A DNA stretch of 64,000 nucleotides from contig JBCDLI010000003.1 of NCBI GenBank assembly GCA_038745535.1, positions 12,883 through 76,882 of the forward strand, in the 5' to 3' direction. A program made the translations under genes and the position numbers. This stretch comes from JBCDLI01 sp038745535. GTDB taxonomy: Bacteria > Pseudomonadota > Alphaproteobacteria > Rhizobiales > Rhizobiaceae. Shown here one piece after another: positions 17,815 to 26,883 of the stretch. A model generated the notes under the pieces. It saw nothing but the letters and a program-made list of their open reading frames with translations, was not told the DNA's origin and ran no database searches. The first letter of the stretch is position 1. Each line of letters begins with the position of its first letter.

Positions 17815-18986
17815 GCCCGCGCCACGCTGTTTGTTGAAAGACGTGCGTGGAGTGCCGATCGGGCGGCCTTGTATGCATTTTTCGGATTGAGCCAAGCTGG
17901 CACCGCTGGCTTAATTTCCAAGTGATACATCGCGAGCGATACCAGCATGCCACCAATGGGGATCGCATAAAACCAGAAGGTCATGCGCGTACCTCCGCTT
18001 TCGCCGTACACAAAGTAGGCGGTGCCCCGATATCCAAGGGCTGCGAGAAATGCCAAGCCAAGTGCTGAGAAGTTCGACTGCCTGTGCGACGCAACCTGTC
18101 CAGCACACACCAGTGCGACAAGAGAGAATAAAAACGGATAGAGCCAATCGCTATATCTGCGGTGATATTCGCCGTTAAATTCGAGTATTCGGCTTTGCGC
18201 GTAGCCATCGTTGGGGTCTGGCGACAAAAGCTCGCTCGTGGGTCGTTCCACCACCTTGTAGGTGGGCGTACCGTCAGATCCCGTGAATTCAGCCAAGCTC
18301 ACAGCATACGTGTCGAAACTAACAATTGATGCAGCACGGTCCGCCGCCTCTCGCCGGTGAACTTGTCCTTCGCCGAGCAAAAGGATGTCTTCATCGTCAA
18401 TTTTCGACAATTGCGCGACCTGTGCGTAGTGAATGAGCTCGTTGTTCGGATCGCGCCGATCCGCAAGCATCAGGCCCTGAAGCACCTCGCCATCTTTGCC
18501 GTCGATGTAGATCGTCATCCCCTTTTCGAGGTTACGAAACTGACCCGGCACGATGACCGTGTTTAACAATTGGGCCCGTGCTTCAACGATTAGCTCCCGC
18601 TTTGCCCGGTTGGAGTATGGCTCGATGAAATGCGCAGAAAAAAGCGTATAGAAGCTTGCGAGCATGCCGAAAATGAAAAACGGCTTCGCTATCGACCACC
18701 TGCTCACGCCGGAACCTGCCATGACAGACAATTCGCTGTTGGAGTTTAGGCCGTTGAGAACCTGAACCATCCCGATGAGCATACCGAAGGGCAGGGCAAT
18801 CGCGATGAGCTGCGGTGAGATGGCTGACAGCAGGGCAAGAAAAGCCAGGATGCCTTGGCCGCTTCCTGTGGCGAAATCGATCCGTGTGACGGCCTGTGAT
18901 ACCCAAACAACGGCGAAAATTGCCAACGCACCACCCAGGCCGCTCACGACAATCTTTCTGAAAATGTAGCGTTCCAGCGCATTCAT
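17811..18986 (-). CDS. lptF: LPS export ABC transporter permease LptF
   Basis: Partner permease of LptG in the LPS exporter. The N-terminus MNALERYIFRKIVVSGLGG and the segment PQLIAIALPFGMLIGMVQVL are typical of YjgP/YjgQ proteins. The periplasmic domain contains PGQFRNLEKGMTIYIDGKDG, the well-conserved LptF stretch, and ends with spans at about residues 270-370. It is the first gene of the cluster and divergent from pepA across about 200 bases. The C-terminal extension past the last span (PAVPAWLNPKNAYKAAR) is ordinary. Confidence 0.94.
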   Translation of the reverse strand: MNALERYIFRKIVVSGLGGALAIFAVVWVSQAVTRIDFATGSGQGILAFLALLSAISPQLIAIALPFGMLIGMVQVLNGLNSNSELSVMAGSGVSRWSIAKPFFIFGMLASFYTLFSAHFIEPYSNRAKRELIVEARAQLLNTVIVPGQFRNLEKGMTIYIDGKDGEVLQGLMLADRRDPNNELIHYAQVAQLSKIDDEDILLLGEGQVHRREAADRAASIVSFDTYAVSLAEFTGSDGTPTYKVVERPTSELLSPDPNDGYAQSRILEFNGEYHRRYSDWLYPFLFSLVALVCAGQVASHRQSNFSALGLAFLAALGYRGTAYFVYGESGGTRMTFWFYAIPIGGMLVSLAMYHLEIKPAVPAWLNPKNAYKAARSALHARLSTNSVARA

Positions 18987-19185
18987 TTTCTATCAGCCGC
19001 CCACTTATCCCTAAAAACGTTTGAACGATTTCAACGTGCTGTTAACCCTGACTCGGCGTGACTAAAAAACAGCGAAAAAAGAAGGTTAACCAAACGTTTG
19101 TTTGCCTGCCTTCTTGCTATCGCCAGCACCTGCGCCAAAATCAAGGCGCACCAAGATTTTTTGAAAAACGAACGAGACAAATTGC
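18987..19185. promoter_or_regulatory. Divergent promoter region lptF / pepA with repeated CAAACGTTTG-like palindromes
   Basis: This 199-base spacer contains a perfect 10-base palindrome CAAACGTTTG at 19091-19100 and a second copy differing mainly at one end, AAAACGTTTG at 19014-19023. Each is close to a GTTAAC (19041 area and 19085 area). For lptF a minus-strand TTGATT with GATAGC 17 bases on can be drawn in the middle of the gap. No stronger promoter is evident for pepA. Confidence 0.3.
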
Positions 19186-20676
19186 ATGAGCGCGCTTCCC
19201 GAATTCTCCTTTGCGAAACAGGCCAAAGCCACAAAAGGCGTTCTGGTCATTCCTGTGTTGGAGGATGCCGCTTTGGCGCCTATCGCGAAGGAGCTTGAAA
19301 TCGACGTAGATACGGGAAGGGCGGCGACAGCGGCCAACTTTACCGGAAAGGCTCGCCAGTCAATGGCCATGCTGGCTCCCGCTGGTTCGAAACTAGATAA
19401 GCTCGTTTTCTTCGGGCTCGGCAAGACAGACGATTTTTCTGAAATCACCTTTCGGAAGTTCGGCGGTGCACTGGCAGGCAAACAGGGCAAAGCGTCAAAC
19501 ATATTGGTCGATTTTGGTTTTGCCGGTGACGATGAAACCATCGGCGCACCACACCTCGCCGCATTCGCACAGGGGTGGTACCTGCGCAGCTATGCGTTCA
19601 AGAAATACAAGACCAAGAAGAAAGACGACGAAAAACCAAAGAGTTCAAAGGTGCAGATTGTTGGGGCAAACGCCATGGATGCCAAGAAGCATTGGGCGTC
19701 CGACCAAGGCGTTGCCGATGGTGTGCTTCTCGCCCGTGACCTGGTCAATGAGCCAGCCAACGCACTTGGGCCTGTAGAATTTGCAGAAATCGCATCTGAT
19801 CTCACGAAGCTTGGCGTTGAAGTTGAGGTGCTCGGCGAAAAAGAGATGGAGAAGCTCGGCATGGGCGCGCTTTTGGGCGTCGCGCAGGGCTCGGTTCGAC
19901 CGCCGCGTATGGCAATCATGAAGTGGAACGGCGGAGCAACGAAAGACCAGCCCGTCGCATTCGTTGGAAAAGGCGTTGTTTTCGATACCGGTGGCATTTC
20001 CATCAAACCATCCGGTGGCATGGAAGACATGAAGGGCGACATGGGTGGCGCAGCAGCCGTTACTGGTCTCATGCACGCACTGGCGTCGCGCAAGGCGAAG
20101 TGTAACGTAGTTGGCATCATCGGATTGGTCGAAAATATGCCGGACGGAAACGCGCAGCGTCCGGGCGACATAGTGACGTCCATGTCCGGCCAGACAATCG
20201 AGATCATCAACACCGACGCTGAAGGACGGTTGGTCCTCGCCGATGCACTCTGGTACTGCAAAGAGACCTTCAAGCCGAAGTTCATGATCAACCTCGCGAC
20301 CCTCACGGGCGCGATACTCGTCGCACTTGGTTCGCATCACGCTGGTATTTTCTCCAACAATGACGAGCTAGCCGAAAAGCTGACAGGAGCGGGCAAATCT
20401 TCCGATGAGAAGGTTTGGCGACTGCCTTTGGGTGTCGAATACGACAAGATGATCGATTCCAAATTCGCGGACATGAAGAACACAGGTGGCCGTTGGGCTG
20501 GCTCTATCACGGCCGCGCAATTCTTGCAGCGCTATGTGGACGATGTACCTTGGGTGCACATTGATGTGGCAGGCACGGCGATGTCGTCGCCTTCCACCGA
20601 TATCAACACGTCTTGGGGTTCTGGATTCGGAGTACGCCTTCTCGACCAATTGGTTCGCGACCACTACGAGAGCTGA
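19186..20676 (+). CDS. pepA: Leucyl aminopeptidase (M17)
   Basis: Two-metal cytosolic exopeptidase that removes N-terminal residues from peptides. The 496-residue protein has the variable N-terminal domain (residues 1-160) and the catalytic C-terminal domain with [39 protein letters not shown] and the M17 signature [14 protein letters not shown]. Metal ligands (Lys, Asp, Glu) are all visible in these motifs. holC starts 5 bases after the stop; pepA-holC pairing is widespread. Confidence 0.96.
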   Translation: MSALPEFSFAKQAKATKGVLVIPVLEDAALAPIAKELEIDVDTGRAATAANFTGKARQSMAMLAPAGSKLDKLVFFGLGKTDDFSEITFRKFGGALAGKQGKASNILVDFGFAGDDETIGAPHLAAFAQGWYLRSYAFKKYKTKKKDDEKPKSSKVQIVGANAMDAKKHWASDQGVADGVLLARDLVNEPANALGPVEFAEIASDLTKLGVEVEVLGEKEMEKLGMGALLGVAQGSVRPPRMAIMKWNGGATKDQPVAFVGKGVVFDTGGISIKPSGGMEDMKGDMGGAAAVTGLMHALASRKAKCNVVGIIGLVENMPDGNAQRPGDIVTSMSGQTIEIINTDAEGRLVLADALWYCKETFKPKFMINLATLTGAILVALGSHHAGIFSNNDELAEKLTGAGKSSDEKVWRLPLGVEYDKMIDSKFADMKNTGGRWAGSITAAQFLQRYVDDVPWVHIDVAGTAMSSPSTDINTSWGSGFGVRLLDQLVRDHYES

Positions 20677-20681
20677 GCTTG

Positions 20682-21131
20682 GTGACCCAAGTCCTGTTCT
20701 ATCACCTGACCGCAACTTCCATGGCCGAGGCTCTTCCGACGCTTGTTGAAAAGTGCCTTGACCGCGAATGGACCGTCGCAATTCAGGCCGTTGGACAGGA
20801 AAACGCTCGCCAGATCGACGATCTTCTGTGGTCCTACAAACCGGAGAGCTTTTTGGTTCACGCTAATGACGACGACGATGCGTCGGAGGCGGATGTGTTG
20901 GTAACCGCAGAACCGAACAAAGGTGTCGCCCACCAAATTCGATTTTTGCTTGATGGCGCTCCGCTGCCACAGAACTTTGAAAACCATACACGCCTCATGA
21001 TTGTCTTCGACGGTCAAGATGAAGAGAAGGTGGCCTTGGCTCGAGACCAGTGGCGAGAGTTAAAGCCAAAAAGTCATGACTTGACCTACTACAAGCAGAC
21101 AGAAGAAGATCGTTGGGAGCGCAATGGATAG
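20682..21131 (+). CDS. holC: DNA polymerase III chi subunit
   Basis: Clamp-loader accessory subunit that links the replicase to single-strand-binding protein. The sequence VLFYHLTATSMAEALPTLVEKCLDREW, then DDLLWSYKPESFLVHA and NHTRLMIVFDGQDEEKVALARDQW, matches the chi family throughout. The long open frame starts inside pepA, but the real start is almost certainly the GTG at 20682 (or the TTG one codon before), with GAGAG about 9 bases upstream, giving 149 residues. It is directly downstream of pepA. Confidence 0.92.
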   Translation: MTQVLFYHLTATSMAEALPTLVEKCLDREWTVAIQAVGQENARQIDDLLWSYKPESFLVHANDDDDASEADVLVTAEPNKGVAHQIRFLLDGAPLPQNFENHTRLMIVFDGQDEEKVALARDQWRELKPKSHDLTYYKQTEEDRWERNG

Positions 21132-21140
21132 ATTTGCCCT

Positions 21141-21812
21141 ATGAGCTGGTTAACACGTTTCATAAGTGGCCTGATGGTTGTGGTGGGCGTCGCGATGATC
21201 ACGGTCTATCCAGCGGCGATGTCGGCGTTTTTCAACAATGAAATCGTTACGCATCGGGTCAATGTGGAAAGCGGAAGTGGCAGCTTTCGTGCCGAACTTA
21301 TTCCGGATGGCAATCCATATCAGGTACGAATGGTTGCGCAGTATCTGCCCGTTCAATCAAAAAGCCCGCTCGCGCTGGTACTACCAGTGAGTGTCGATTT
21401 TGGAACTGAGACGGTTTTTTCCGATGAGATCACGTGCGCATTCGAGGAAGTAGAAGAAATTGGCGGGTCCCGTCGCCGCACTGATTTTGCATCGTCGATT
21501 TTTGATATTTCGGAACCCGGCACTTACGAAGTTAACGCGAGTTCGGTGGACGGATCAGGCTTTGAGTTGCTCGCACTTGATGTGTCAATCGTTGCAAACG
21601 CCGCTGATTATCCGCCTGCAAACTGGGGAGTGGCGGCGGGCCTGATCGCGCTGGGTGGGATGATGCTCTTTGTGGCTGGCGGCATGCGCCCGAAAGGCAA
21701 ACGGGTTGAAAGCGGTCGAAAACGCGCTTCGGACATTGGTCGAGCCGCCCCGCTTCGTGGAACGACCAAAAAGAGCGCCGGAAAAATGCCCAAGTGGGGC
21801 AGGGGCGACTAA
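21141..21812 (+). CDS. Unknown two-span membrane-anchored protein
   Basis: A 223-residue protein I do not recognise. A first hydrophobic segment (residues 5-31, FISGLMVVVGVAMITVYPAAMSAFF in part) is followed by about 130 residues rich in beta-strands and acidic residues. A second membrane span lies at about residues 160-180 (GVAAGLIALGGMMLFVAGG), and the C-terminal tail is strongly basic (KGKRVESGRKRASDIGR). This predicts an extracytoplasmic beta-domain between two spans, with a basic cytoplasmic tail. It follows holC by 9 bases. Its stop overlaps the stop of the convergent ABC-F gene by four bases. Confidence 0.7.
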   Translation: MSWLTRFISGLMVVVGVAMITVYPAAMSAFFNNEIVTHRVNVESGSGSFRAELIPDGNPYQVRMVAQYLPVQSKSPLALVLPVSVDFGTETVFSDEITCAFEEVEEIGGSRRRTDFASSIFDISEPGTYEVNASSVDGSGFELLALDVSIVANAADYPPANWGVAAGLIALGGMMLFVAGGMRPKGKRVESGRKRASDIGRAAPLRGTTKKSAGKMPKWGRGD

Positions 21813-23695
21813 GCTGAAGCAGCTGCGATCGCCGTCTCATACTCCTCGCTCAATTCAAGCCACTTCTCTTCGGCCTGATCTTTCTTCGTTTCAATTTGCC
21901 CGCGCTTTTTAGAAAGCTTTGAAACACGGACAGTGTCTTGCAGCACATCTGGATCGCAAAGCAACTTGTCGATTTTGGCGATGTCGTTTCCCGCCAATTC
22001 CATTAGGGTTTCCAGTTTCCCTAGGCGCTGTTTGAGGGGCACGAGGTCAGTTCGTTTTTGTGCCGCCTCTTTTCGATCGGCTTTCGCTTTGCCGTCGCCA
22101 TTTGCATGTTTTGACACAGACTTTCCGCCGCGCAGGCTCAGAACCTGATTGCGATAATCCGAGAGCGTGCCTTCAAATGCTCTGACGGTGCCGTCTTCTA
22201 CGATCCAAAGACGGTCTGCGACGGCGTCAACGAGCGTCTGGTCGTGTGAAATCACGATGACGGCACCGGGGTAACTCGCGATCGCTTCGACAAGCTCTAC
22301 GCGGCTTTCCATGTCGAGGTGGTTTGTCGGCTCATCGAGTATGACGAGGTTCGGCTCCTTGGTCGCCATGAGGCCGAGAACCAGTCTCGCTTTTTCACCG
22401 CCCGAAAGCTGAGATGAGGGCGTATCCATCTTTTCAGTGGACAGACCGATCTGCGCGACCATCGCGCGAAGCCGTGCAGTGCCTTCTGCTGGAAAGCGCA
22501 CTTTGAAATGCTCGAATGCGGAATGAGCAGGATCGAGATCATCCATCTGGTGTTGGGAGAACATCGCGATTTGAAGCTTTGGCGCGATCGTTTTCGCACC
22601 AACTTCATTTTGTAACTCGCCTGACAACAGCTTCGCGAATGTCGATTTGCCATTCCCGTTAGAACCGAGCAGCGCAATGCGATCATCGGCATCGAGTCGG
22701 AGGTTTAGCTGTTGGAGGATGGGCACCTTCGGCTGGTAACCAACACTTGCCCTCTCAAGTGCAATGATTGGCGACTGGGCTTCATGTTTCGGCTCACCGA
22801 GATTGATTGCCACAACATTCTCAGAAACCGTCGATTCGATACTTGCCATTTTCTCCAGCGCCTTCAGGCGACTTTGCGCCTGCTTGGCTTTGGACGCTTT
22901 GGCGCGAAACCGCTCCACAAACGCTTCCATATGTTTGCGCTTGTCGGCCTGCTTTTGACGAAACCGTTCGTCCGCCAGCGCTTGCTCGCTTTGTTTGCGC
23001 TGGAAGGCCTCAAAATTGCCTTTGTAGAGCGTGAGCTTGCCATTTTGCAGATGGGCGATGTGACCGGCACAAGCGTCGAGAAGGGAGCGGTCGTGGCTGA
23101 TCAGAAGAACGGTGCCGTCGTATCGTTTCAGATGGGTCTCCAGCCAAACAGTTCCCTCCAGGTCGAGATAGTTGGTGGGCTCATCGAGCAGCAGTACATC
23201 CGGTCGATTAAAGAGCGTTGTCGCCAGCGAAATACGCATCCGCCAACCACCAGAAAAGGTCGCGCAAGCGTCCTGTTGTTTTTCGTGGGTGAAACCGAGG
23301 CCGTTCAGAATAGACGCCGCGCGTGCCTCCGCGCTGTAAGCGTCAATTGACGCAAGACGTTCATGAACGGTCGCGATTTTTTCGGCGTCTGTCTCGGTTT
23401 CAGCAGCGCGGAGGAGTGTCATGCGCTCATGATCGCTCTCGATGACCGTCTGAAGAACACTTGTTTCCGTGCCGGGCACCTCTTGGCGCACGTAACCAAC
23501 ACTGAGGCCCGCCGCAATTTCCGCATCGCCGCTTTCGGTCTGCATTTCTCCGGTGAGAATTTTGAAGAGTGTGGACTTGCCCGTTCCGTTTCGACCAACA
23601 ATCCCGCACTTTGCGCCCGTGGGGACAACGAGACTGGCGCTCTTGAAGAGCGTTCTTCCCGCAATGCGAAAAGTCATATCTCGGACGGTGATCAT
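21809..23695 (-). CDS. ABC-F family ATPase (Uup/YheS type)
   Basis: A soluble tandem ABC ATPase without membrane spans; ABC-F proteins act on the ribosome rather than in transport. The first cassette has Walker A GRNGTGKST, signature FSGGWRMR and Walker B VLLLDEPTNYLDL. The second has GSNGNGKST, LSGGEKAR and LVILDEPTNHLDM. Between them is the charged interdomain linker (about residues 240-310). A C-terminal coiled-coil tail of about 100 residues (KAKADRKEAAQKRTDL onward) resembles Uup/YheS. This is likely a housekeeping factor; nothing marks it as an antibiotic-resistance ABC-F. Confidence 0.93.
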   Translation of the reverse strand: MITVRDMTFRIAGRTLFKSASLVVPTGAKCGIVGRNGTGKSTLFKILTGEMQTESGDAEIAAGLSVGYVRQEVPGTETSVLQTVIESDHERMTLLRAAETETDAEKIATVHERLASIDAYSAEARAASILNGLGFTHEKQQDACATFSGGWRMRISLATTLFNRPDVLLLDEPTNYLDLEGTVWLETHLKRYDGTVLLISHDRSLLDACAGHIAHLQNGKLTLYKGNFEAFQRKQSEQALADERFRQKQADKRKHMEAFVERFRAKASKAKQAQSRLKALEKMASIESTVSENVVAINLGEPKHEAQSPIIALERASVGYQPKVPILQQLNLRLDADDRIALLGSNGNGKSTFAKLLSGELQNEVGAKTIAPKLQIAMFSQHQMDDLDPAHSAFEHFKVRFPAEGTARLRAMVAQIGLSTEKMDTPSSQLSGGEKARLVLGLMATKEPNLVILDEPTNHLDMESRVELVEAIASYPGAVIVISHDQTLVDAVADRLWIVEDGTVRAFEGTLSDYRNQVLSLRGGKSVSKHANGDGKAKADRKEAAQKRTDLVPLKQRLGKLETLMELAGNDIAKIDKLLCDPDVLQDTVRVSKLSKKRGQIETKKDQAEEKWLELSEEYETAIAAASA

Positions 23696-23769
23696 GGTCG
23701 TCCTCGGGCAGCGGGATTAGATTTGATCGCGCCATCTACGTAAAGCGAACCGCGACGGCTCAATTTCAC

Positions 23770-23798
23770 TTGGCTTTTAAACACCTGTTCCATATAGC
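23770..23798 (+). promoter_or_regulatory. Sigma-70-type promoter for ndk
   Basis: TTGGCT at 23770-23775 and TATAGC at 23793-23798 are separated by exactly 17 bases, a good match to the alphaproteobacterial housekeeping pattern. The inferred transcript start leaves a leader of about 30 bases before the ndk ATG at 23837. Confidence 0.6.
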
Positions 23799-23836
23799 GG
23801 CGCAAACTTTCCGAATTTCAAAAAAGGACAACCAAG

Positions 23837-24259
23837 ATGGCTGTAGAGCGCACATTTTCCATGATCAAGCCAGATGCAACGGCGCGAAATCTTACGGGCG
23901 CTATTGCAAAGATTTTCGAAGAAAACGGACTGCGCATCATCGCCTCAAAGCGGGTGTGGATGAGCCGCCGGCAAGCCGAAGGTTTTTATGCCGTTCACAA
24001 AGAGCGTCCGTTCTTTGACGAGCTCTGTGAGTTCATGTCGTCTGGCCCGACTATTGTTCAGGTCCTTGAAGGCGAAGGCGCTATCCTTAAAAACCGCGAA
24101 ATCATGGGCGCGACAAACCCGGCCGAAGCCGCCGACGGTACGATCCGCAAGCTATACGCCAACTCAATTGGCGAAAACTCGGTCCATGGCTCGGACGCAC
24201 CTGAGACAGCAGCGGAAGAGATCGCCTATTGGTTCGCAGAGACCGAAGTCGTTGGCTAA
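23837..24259 (+). CDS. ndk: Nucleoside diphosphate kinase
   Basis: Equilibrates nucleoside di- and triphosphate pools by a phospho-histidine intermediate. The sequence [19 protein letters not shown] is the conserved N-terminus, and the active-site His lies in [14 protein letters not shown] (about residue 117). The 140-residue length is normal. An AAAAAGGA ribosome-binding site precedes the ATG, and a good promoter lies just upstream. It ends 10 bases before the convergent thioesterase gene. Confidence 0.98.
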   Translation: MAVERTFSMIKPDATARNLTGAIAKIFEENGLRIIASKRVWMSRRQAEGFYAVHKERPFFDELCEFMSSGPTIVQVLEGEGAILKNREIMGATNPAEAADGTIRKLYANSIGENSVHGSDAPETAAEEIAYWFAETEVVG

Positions 24260-24269
24260 CGATACGCAG

Positions 24270-24677
24270 CTATTCACTGATCGATAGTTCGTTCAAATAA
24301 TCTCTGATCCACGTCGGTATCGGCGTGGATTTTCTCGTTTCAGTGTTCGTGAATACAACGACGCTTTCTGCTGTGGCATGCGTATTCTCGCCAACATAAA
24401 CGCCTTGGGCGAACCGGACCGATGACGTCCCTATTTTCGCTACATTGGTGCCGATAGTCACTGTTGCCGGCCAGAACATCTCTGTCACAAATGAGATGTT
24501 CAGTTGTGCCAATACAAACGAGTGACCCGCGGGCGGAAGGCCTTTAGCTGCATCGAACAAAACGCCTACACGGCCGCTCTCAAATAAAGTCGAGTAAACG
24601 GCATTATTGATGTGTCCTTGTCGATCAGTGTCGCCATAGCGCAGAATTTGCTGTGTCTCTCGAGCATAAAACGGCAT
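24270..24677 (-). CDS. Hotdog-fold acyl-CoA thioesterase
   Basis: A 135-residue cytosolic protein of the 4-hydroxybenzoyl-CoA thioesterase-like hotdog family. The N-terminal region QQILRYGDTDRQGHINNAVYSTLFESGR contains the characteristic catalytic Asp (RYGDTD) and the HINNAVY stretch. Later segments SFVLAQLNISFVTEMF and GTSSVRFAQGVYV fit the antiparallel sheet. The substrate cannot be told. It is convergent with ndk and separated by 170 bases from the hemolysin-III gene. Confidence 0.85.
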   Translation of the reverse strand: MPFYARETQQILRYGDTDRQGHINNAVYSTLFESGRVGVLFDAAKGLPPAGHSFVLAQLNISFVTEMFWPATVTIGTNVAKIGTSSVRFAQGVYVGENTHATAESVVVFTNTETRKSTPIPTWIRDYLNELSISE

Positions 24678-24848
24678 TCAGCTTCGCTCACTTTGGTTGC
24701 GTTTTCAGTATGATAACGAAGTGATACTCATCGCTACAGTCGCGTTAACAAGCCTTTTGTCACTTCTTTACCGGCCTCGATTAGTGTTGTGTTTGGAGTG
24801 AACCGCAAGCCGGTTTGCGTTTGCTTGGGGAGGTAGAGAGGAGGTGGC

Positions 24849-25544
24849 ATGGTTGCCATCCAACGAGAGATTATTGCAATCGACGTAGAAAGCGTCGACG
24901 ACTATCCCCTATATACAGCCGAAGAAAAGCTCGCAGATGCCATCATTCACGCTGTTGGGATTGTCGCCAGCCTGTTCGCTTGCGGTTGGCTATGGGGTAT
25001 AGGATTTGCAAACTTTCATACCGGTCTAGGCATTGCTGTTGCCCTTTACGCAGTTCTTGTGATTGCGTTGTTTATGTGCTCGTGCGCTTACCATCATACA
25101 CCGGTCGAGACTCTTCGTCCATTTCTAAGGCGGCTTGATCAATCCGCCATCTTTTTCAAAATCGCTGGTACCTACACGCCGTTGGTATTCATTATCGGCA
25201 CGACGTTTGGGTTCAGCGTTTTGGCATTTGTCTGGAGCTGTGCGGTACTTGGCGCTGCGTTCAAGATGTTCACAGGTGAACGTCTTAGCCGTTACACGGT
25301 TTCCATGTATCTCGCTTTAAGCTGGGCCAGTCTGCTCTTGATCTGGCCCATGTATCATGCACTTCCGGGACTTTCCTTAACGCTCATTGCGCTTGGCGGG
25401 ATTACGTATACGACTGGTGTGTATTTCCACCAAGCGTCAGGGATGCACTTCAACAACGCGATTTGGCATGCGTTCGTCGTTGCTGGCTCAGCCATGCACT
25501 ACACCGCGATTGGCATCGCGGCGTCTGCATTCCTGACAGCTTAG
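24849..25544 (+). CDS. Hemolysin III family (PAQR-type) membrane protein
   Basis: A 231-residue protein with about seven membrane spans. Family motifs are EEKLADAIIHAVGIVASL in the first part, CSCAYHHTP in the second, LDQSAIFFKIAGTYTPL in the third and a terminal WHAFVVAGSAMHYTAI. The conserved His (HAVG, YHH, WH, MHY) and Ser/Asp residues are those expected to bind a metal in this superfamily. Despite the name, haemolysis is not the normal role; the PAQR superfamily includes hydrolase-like receptors. A GGAG-type site precedes the ATG. The stop overlaps the stop of the convergent CBS gene. Confidence 0.9.
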   Translation: MVAIQREIIAIDVESVDDYPLYTAEEKLADAIIHAVGIVASLFACGWLWGIGFANFHTGLGIAVALYAVLVIALFMCSCAYHHTPVETLRPFLRRLDQSAIFFKIAGTYTPLVFIIGTTFGFSVLAFVWSCAVLGAAFKMFTGERLSRYTVSMYLALSWASLLLIWPMYHALPGLSLTLIALGGITYTTGVYFHQASGMHFNNAIWHAFVVAGSAMHYTAIGIAASAFLTA

Positions 25545-26050
25545 CCGCCAAGCATGAACACCAAGACGAGCGAGTAAAGCAGCACGCCGCCGCCAATCAA
25601 AAATAGCTGATATCGGTTTCCGACTGTCTCGGCGGCTTTGTCGGTAATCTGATCGAGCAATTCGGGCCAAGTGTAAGAGACAAAATCGCCTTGGGTCATC
25701 ATGGCGATCAGTCTCCCGTTGCCATCGACAACTGGAAGGCGGCGGAACCGTTCGTTAGACATGACGCGAAGCCAGTCGCGCACGTCATCGTCTTCGTTGG
25801 CCGTTTTCACCTGCGTGGTCATAATATCGGACAGTTTGGTCTTTTTCGGATCGCGCTGCTCATTGACTAGCCGCTTCATGACATCGCGTTCCGTTACGAG
25901 CCCCGCGATACCGCCCTTACCGTCGGTTATCACGACAGAGCCGTAGTTTTTCGACGACATCGCAGCCACGGCGTCCGCTACCGTGTCGTCGGCATCCATC
26001 GTAAGGGGTTTAGGTTTTGAACGATATTCAATCCGATCAATAATTCGCAT
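25541..26050 (-). CDS. CBS-domain pair with C-terminal membrane anchor
   Basis: A 169-residue protein with two CBS domains (about residues 8-65 and 72-130): TMDADDTVADAVAAMSSKNYGSVVITD and ANEDDDVRDWLRVMSNERFRRLPVVDG. A C-terminal hydrophobic segment follows (LIGGGVLLYSLVLVFMLGG), predicting attachment to the inner membrane. CBS pairs usually bind adenosyl nucleotides and sense energy or redox state; no effector domain is attached. The TTG at 26062 is in frame, but the ATG at 26050 has a GGAG site at correct distance. The partner is unknown. Confidence 0.88.
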   Translation of the reverse strand: MRIIDRIEYRSKPKPLTMDADDTVADAVAAMSSKNYGSVVITDGKGGIAGLVTERDVMKRLVNEQRDPKKTKLSDIMTTQVKTANEDDDVRDWLRVMSNERFRRLPVVDGNGRLIAMMTQGDFVSYTWPELLDQITDKAAETVGNRYQLFLIGGGVLLYSLVLVFMLGG

Positions 26051-26186
26051 GAGCCACTCCAATCAGTCTCCTCTATTTCGAAAGTATGTCAGACGAATGG
26101 ATTGGTGAAGCCTCATTCTTCATGAGATGTGCTGCGCTGCAGCAAAATGTTCGTTGCTCGGATCGCATGTGCGTAGCCGGCGCACG

Positions 26187-26618
26187 CTACTTGGTTTGCT
26201 CAAGCCAGCGTGTGCCCTGATCGTGGGCCAGGTGCTCTTTTTTCCAGAAGGGTGCTTCGGTCTTTAAGTAGTCCATGACCATGCGCACTGCATCAAAAGC
26301 GGCATCTCGATGAGGCGATGTGGCACCAACAAAAACGATCACCTCACCGGGACGAATAACACCATAGCGATGCGCAACTACCAAAGAGGTGATGGTTTTA
26401 AACTTTTCGGCTGCGGCACTCGCGATGCGATCAAGTTGTGCTTCAGCCATGCTGGGATAGTGCTCGAGTTCCAGGGCAGCAACATTCCCGTCCTCGTCTC
26501 GGCAACGCCCCACAAATGTTGCTTCCGCGCCGTTAGCGGCGTCCTTGGAGAGATGGAAAGAAAGCTCGACCGGCTCGAGCTCATCCGATGTGACAACGAT
26601 TTTTCTCGCGGCCATCAA
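26187..26618 (-). CDS. moaE: Molybdopterin synthase catalytic subunit
   Basis: Converts cyclic pyranopterin monophosphate to molybdopterin using sulfur from thiocarboxylated MoaD. The 143-residue sequence contains ATFVGRCRDEDGNVAALELEHYPSMAE in part, then VVAHRYGVIRPGEVIVFV, SPHRDAAFDA and the lysine-bearing APFWKKEHLA, all hallmarks of MoaE. It follows moaD by 4 bases, so the two subunits are made together. Confidence 0.95.
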   Translation of the reverse strand: MMAARKIVVTSDELEPVELSFHLSKDAANGAEATFVGRCRDEDGNVAALELEHYPSMAEAQLDRIASAAAEKFKTITSLVVAHRYGVIRPGEVIVFVGATSPHRDAAFDAVRMVMDYLKTEAPFWKKEHLAHDQGTRWLEQTK

Positions 26619-26622
26619 TGGA

Positions 26623-26883
26623 CTAGCCGCCTGTCATGGGTGGAAAAATCGCAATCTCACTTGCCGATGAAATGCTCTCATCCATTGACACCAGTTCCTG
26701 ATCTACCGCAACACGAAGAGCTAATGCGTCGGTCAAAGCGTGCTCGTACTCTTCGCCAAGTGACCGAAGATGGTTTATGACATCACTGGCTGTTTTCACC
26801 GTTATTGGAAGGTCCAACGTTTCTTCACCCCGGCCAATTCGTTCGCGGACCCATGCGAAATAAACAAACTTCACTGCGGTCAT
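26623..26883 (-). CDS. moaD: Molybdopterin synthase sulfur-carrier subunit
   Basis: Ubiquitin-like small sulfur carrier of molybdopterin synthase. The 86-residue protein has the beta-grasp pattern (VKFVYFAWVRERIGRGEETLD in part) and ends in the required Gly-Gly (FPPMTGG), which is adenylated and thiocarboxylated. Its ATG overlaps the pgsA stop as ATGA. Being coupled between pgsA and moaE is a gene order found in rhizobia. Confidence 0.94.
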   Translation of the reverse strand: MTAVKFVYFAWVRERIGRGEETLDLPITVKTASDVINHLRSLGEEYEHALTDALALRVAVDQELVSMDESISSASEIAIFPPMTGG

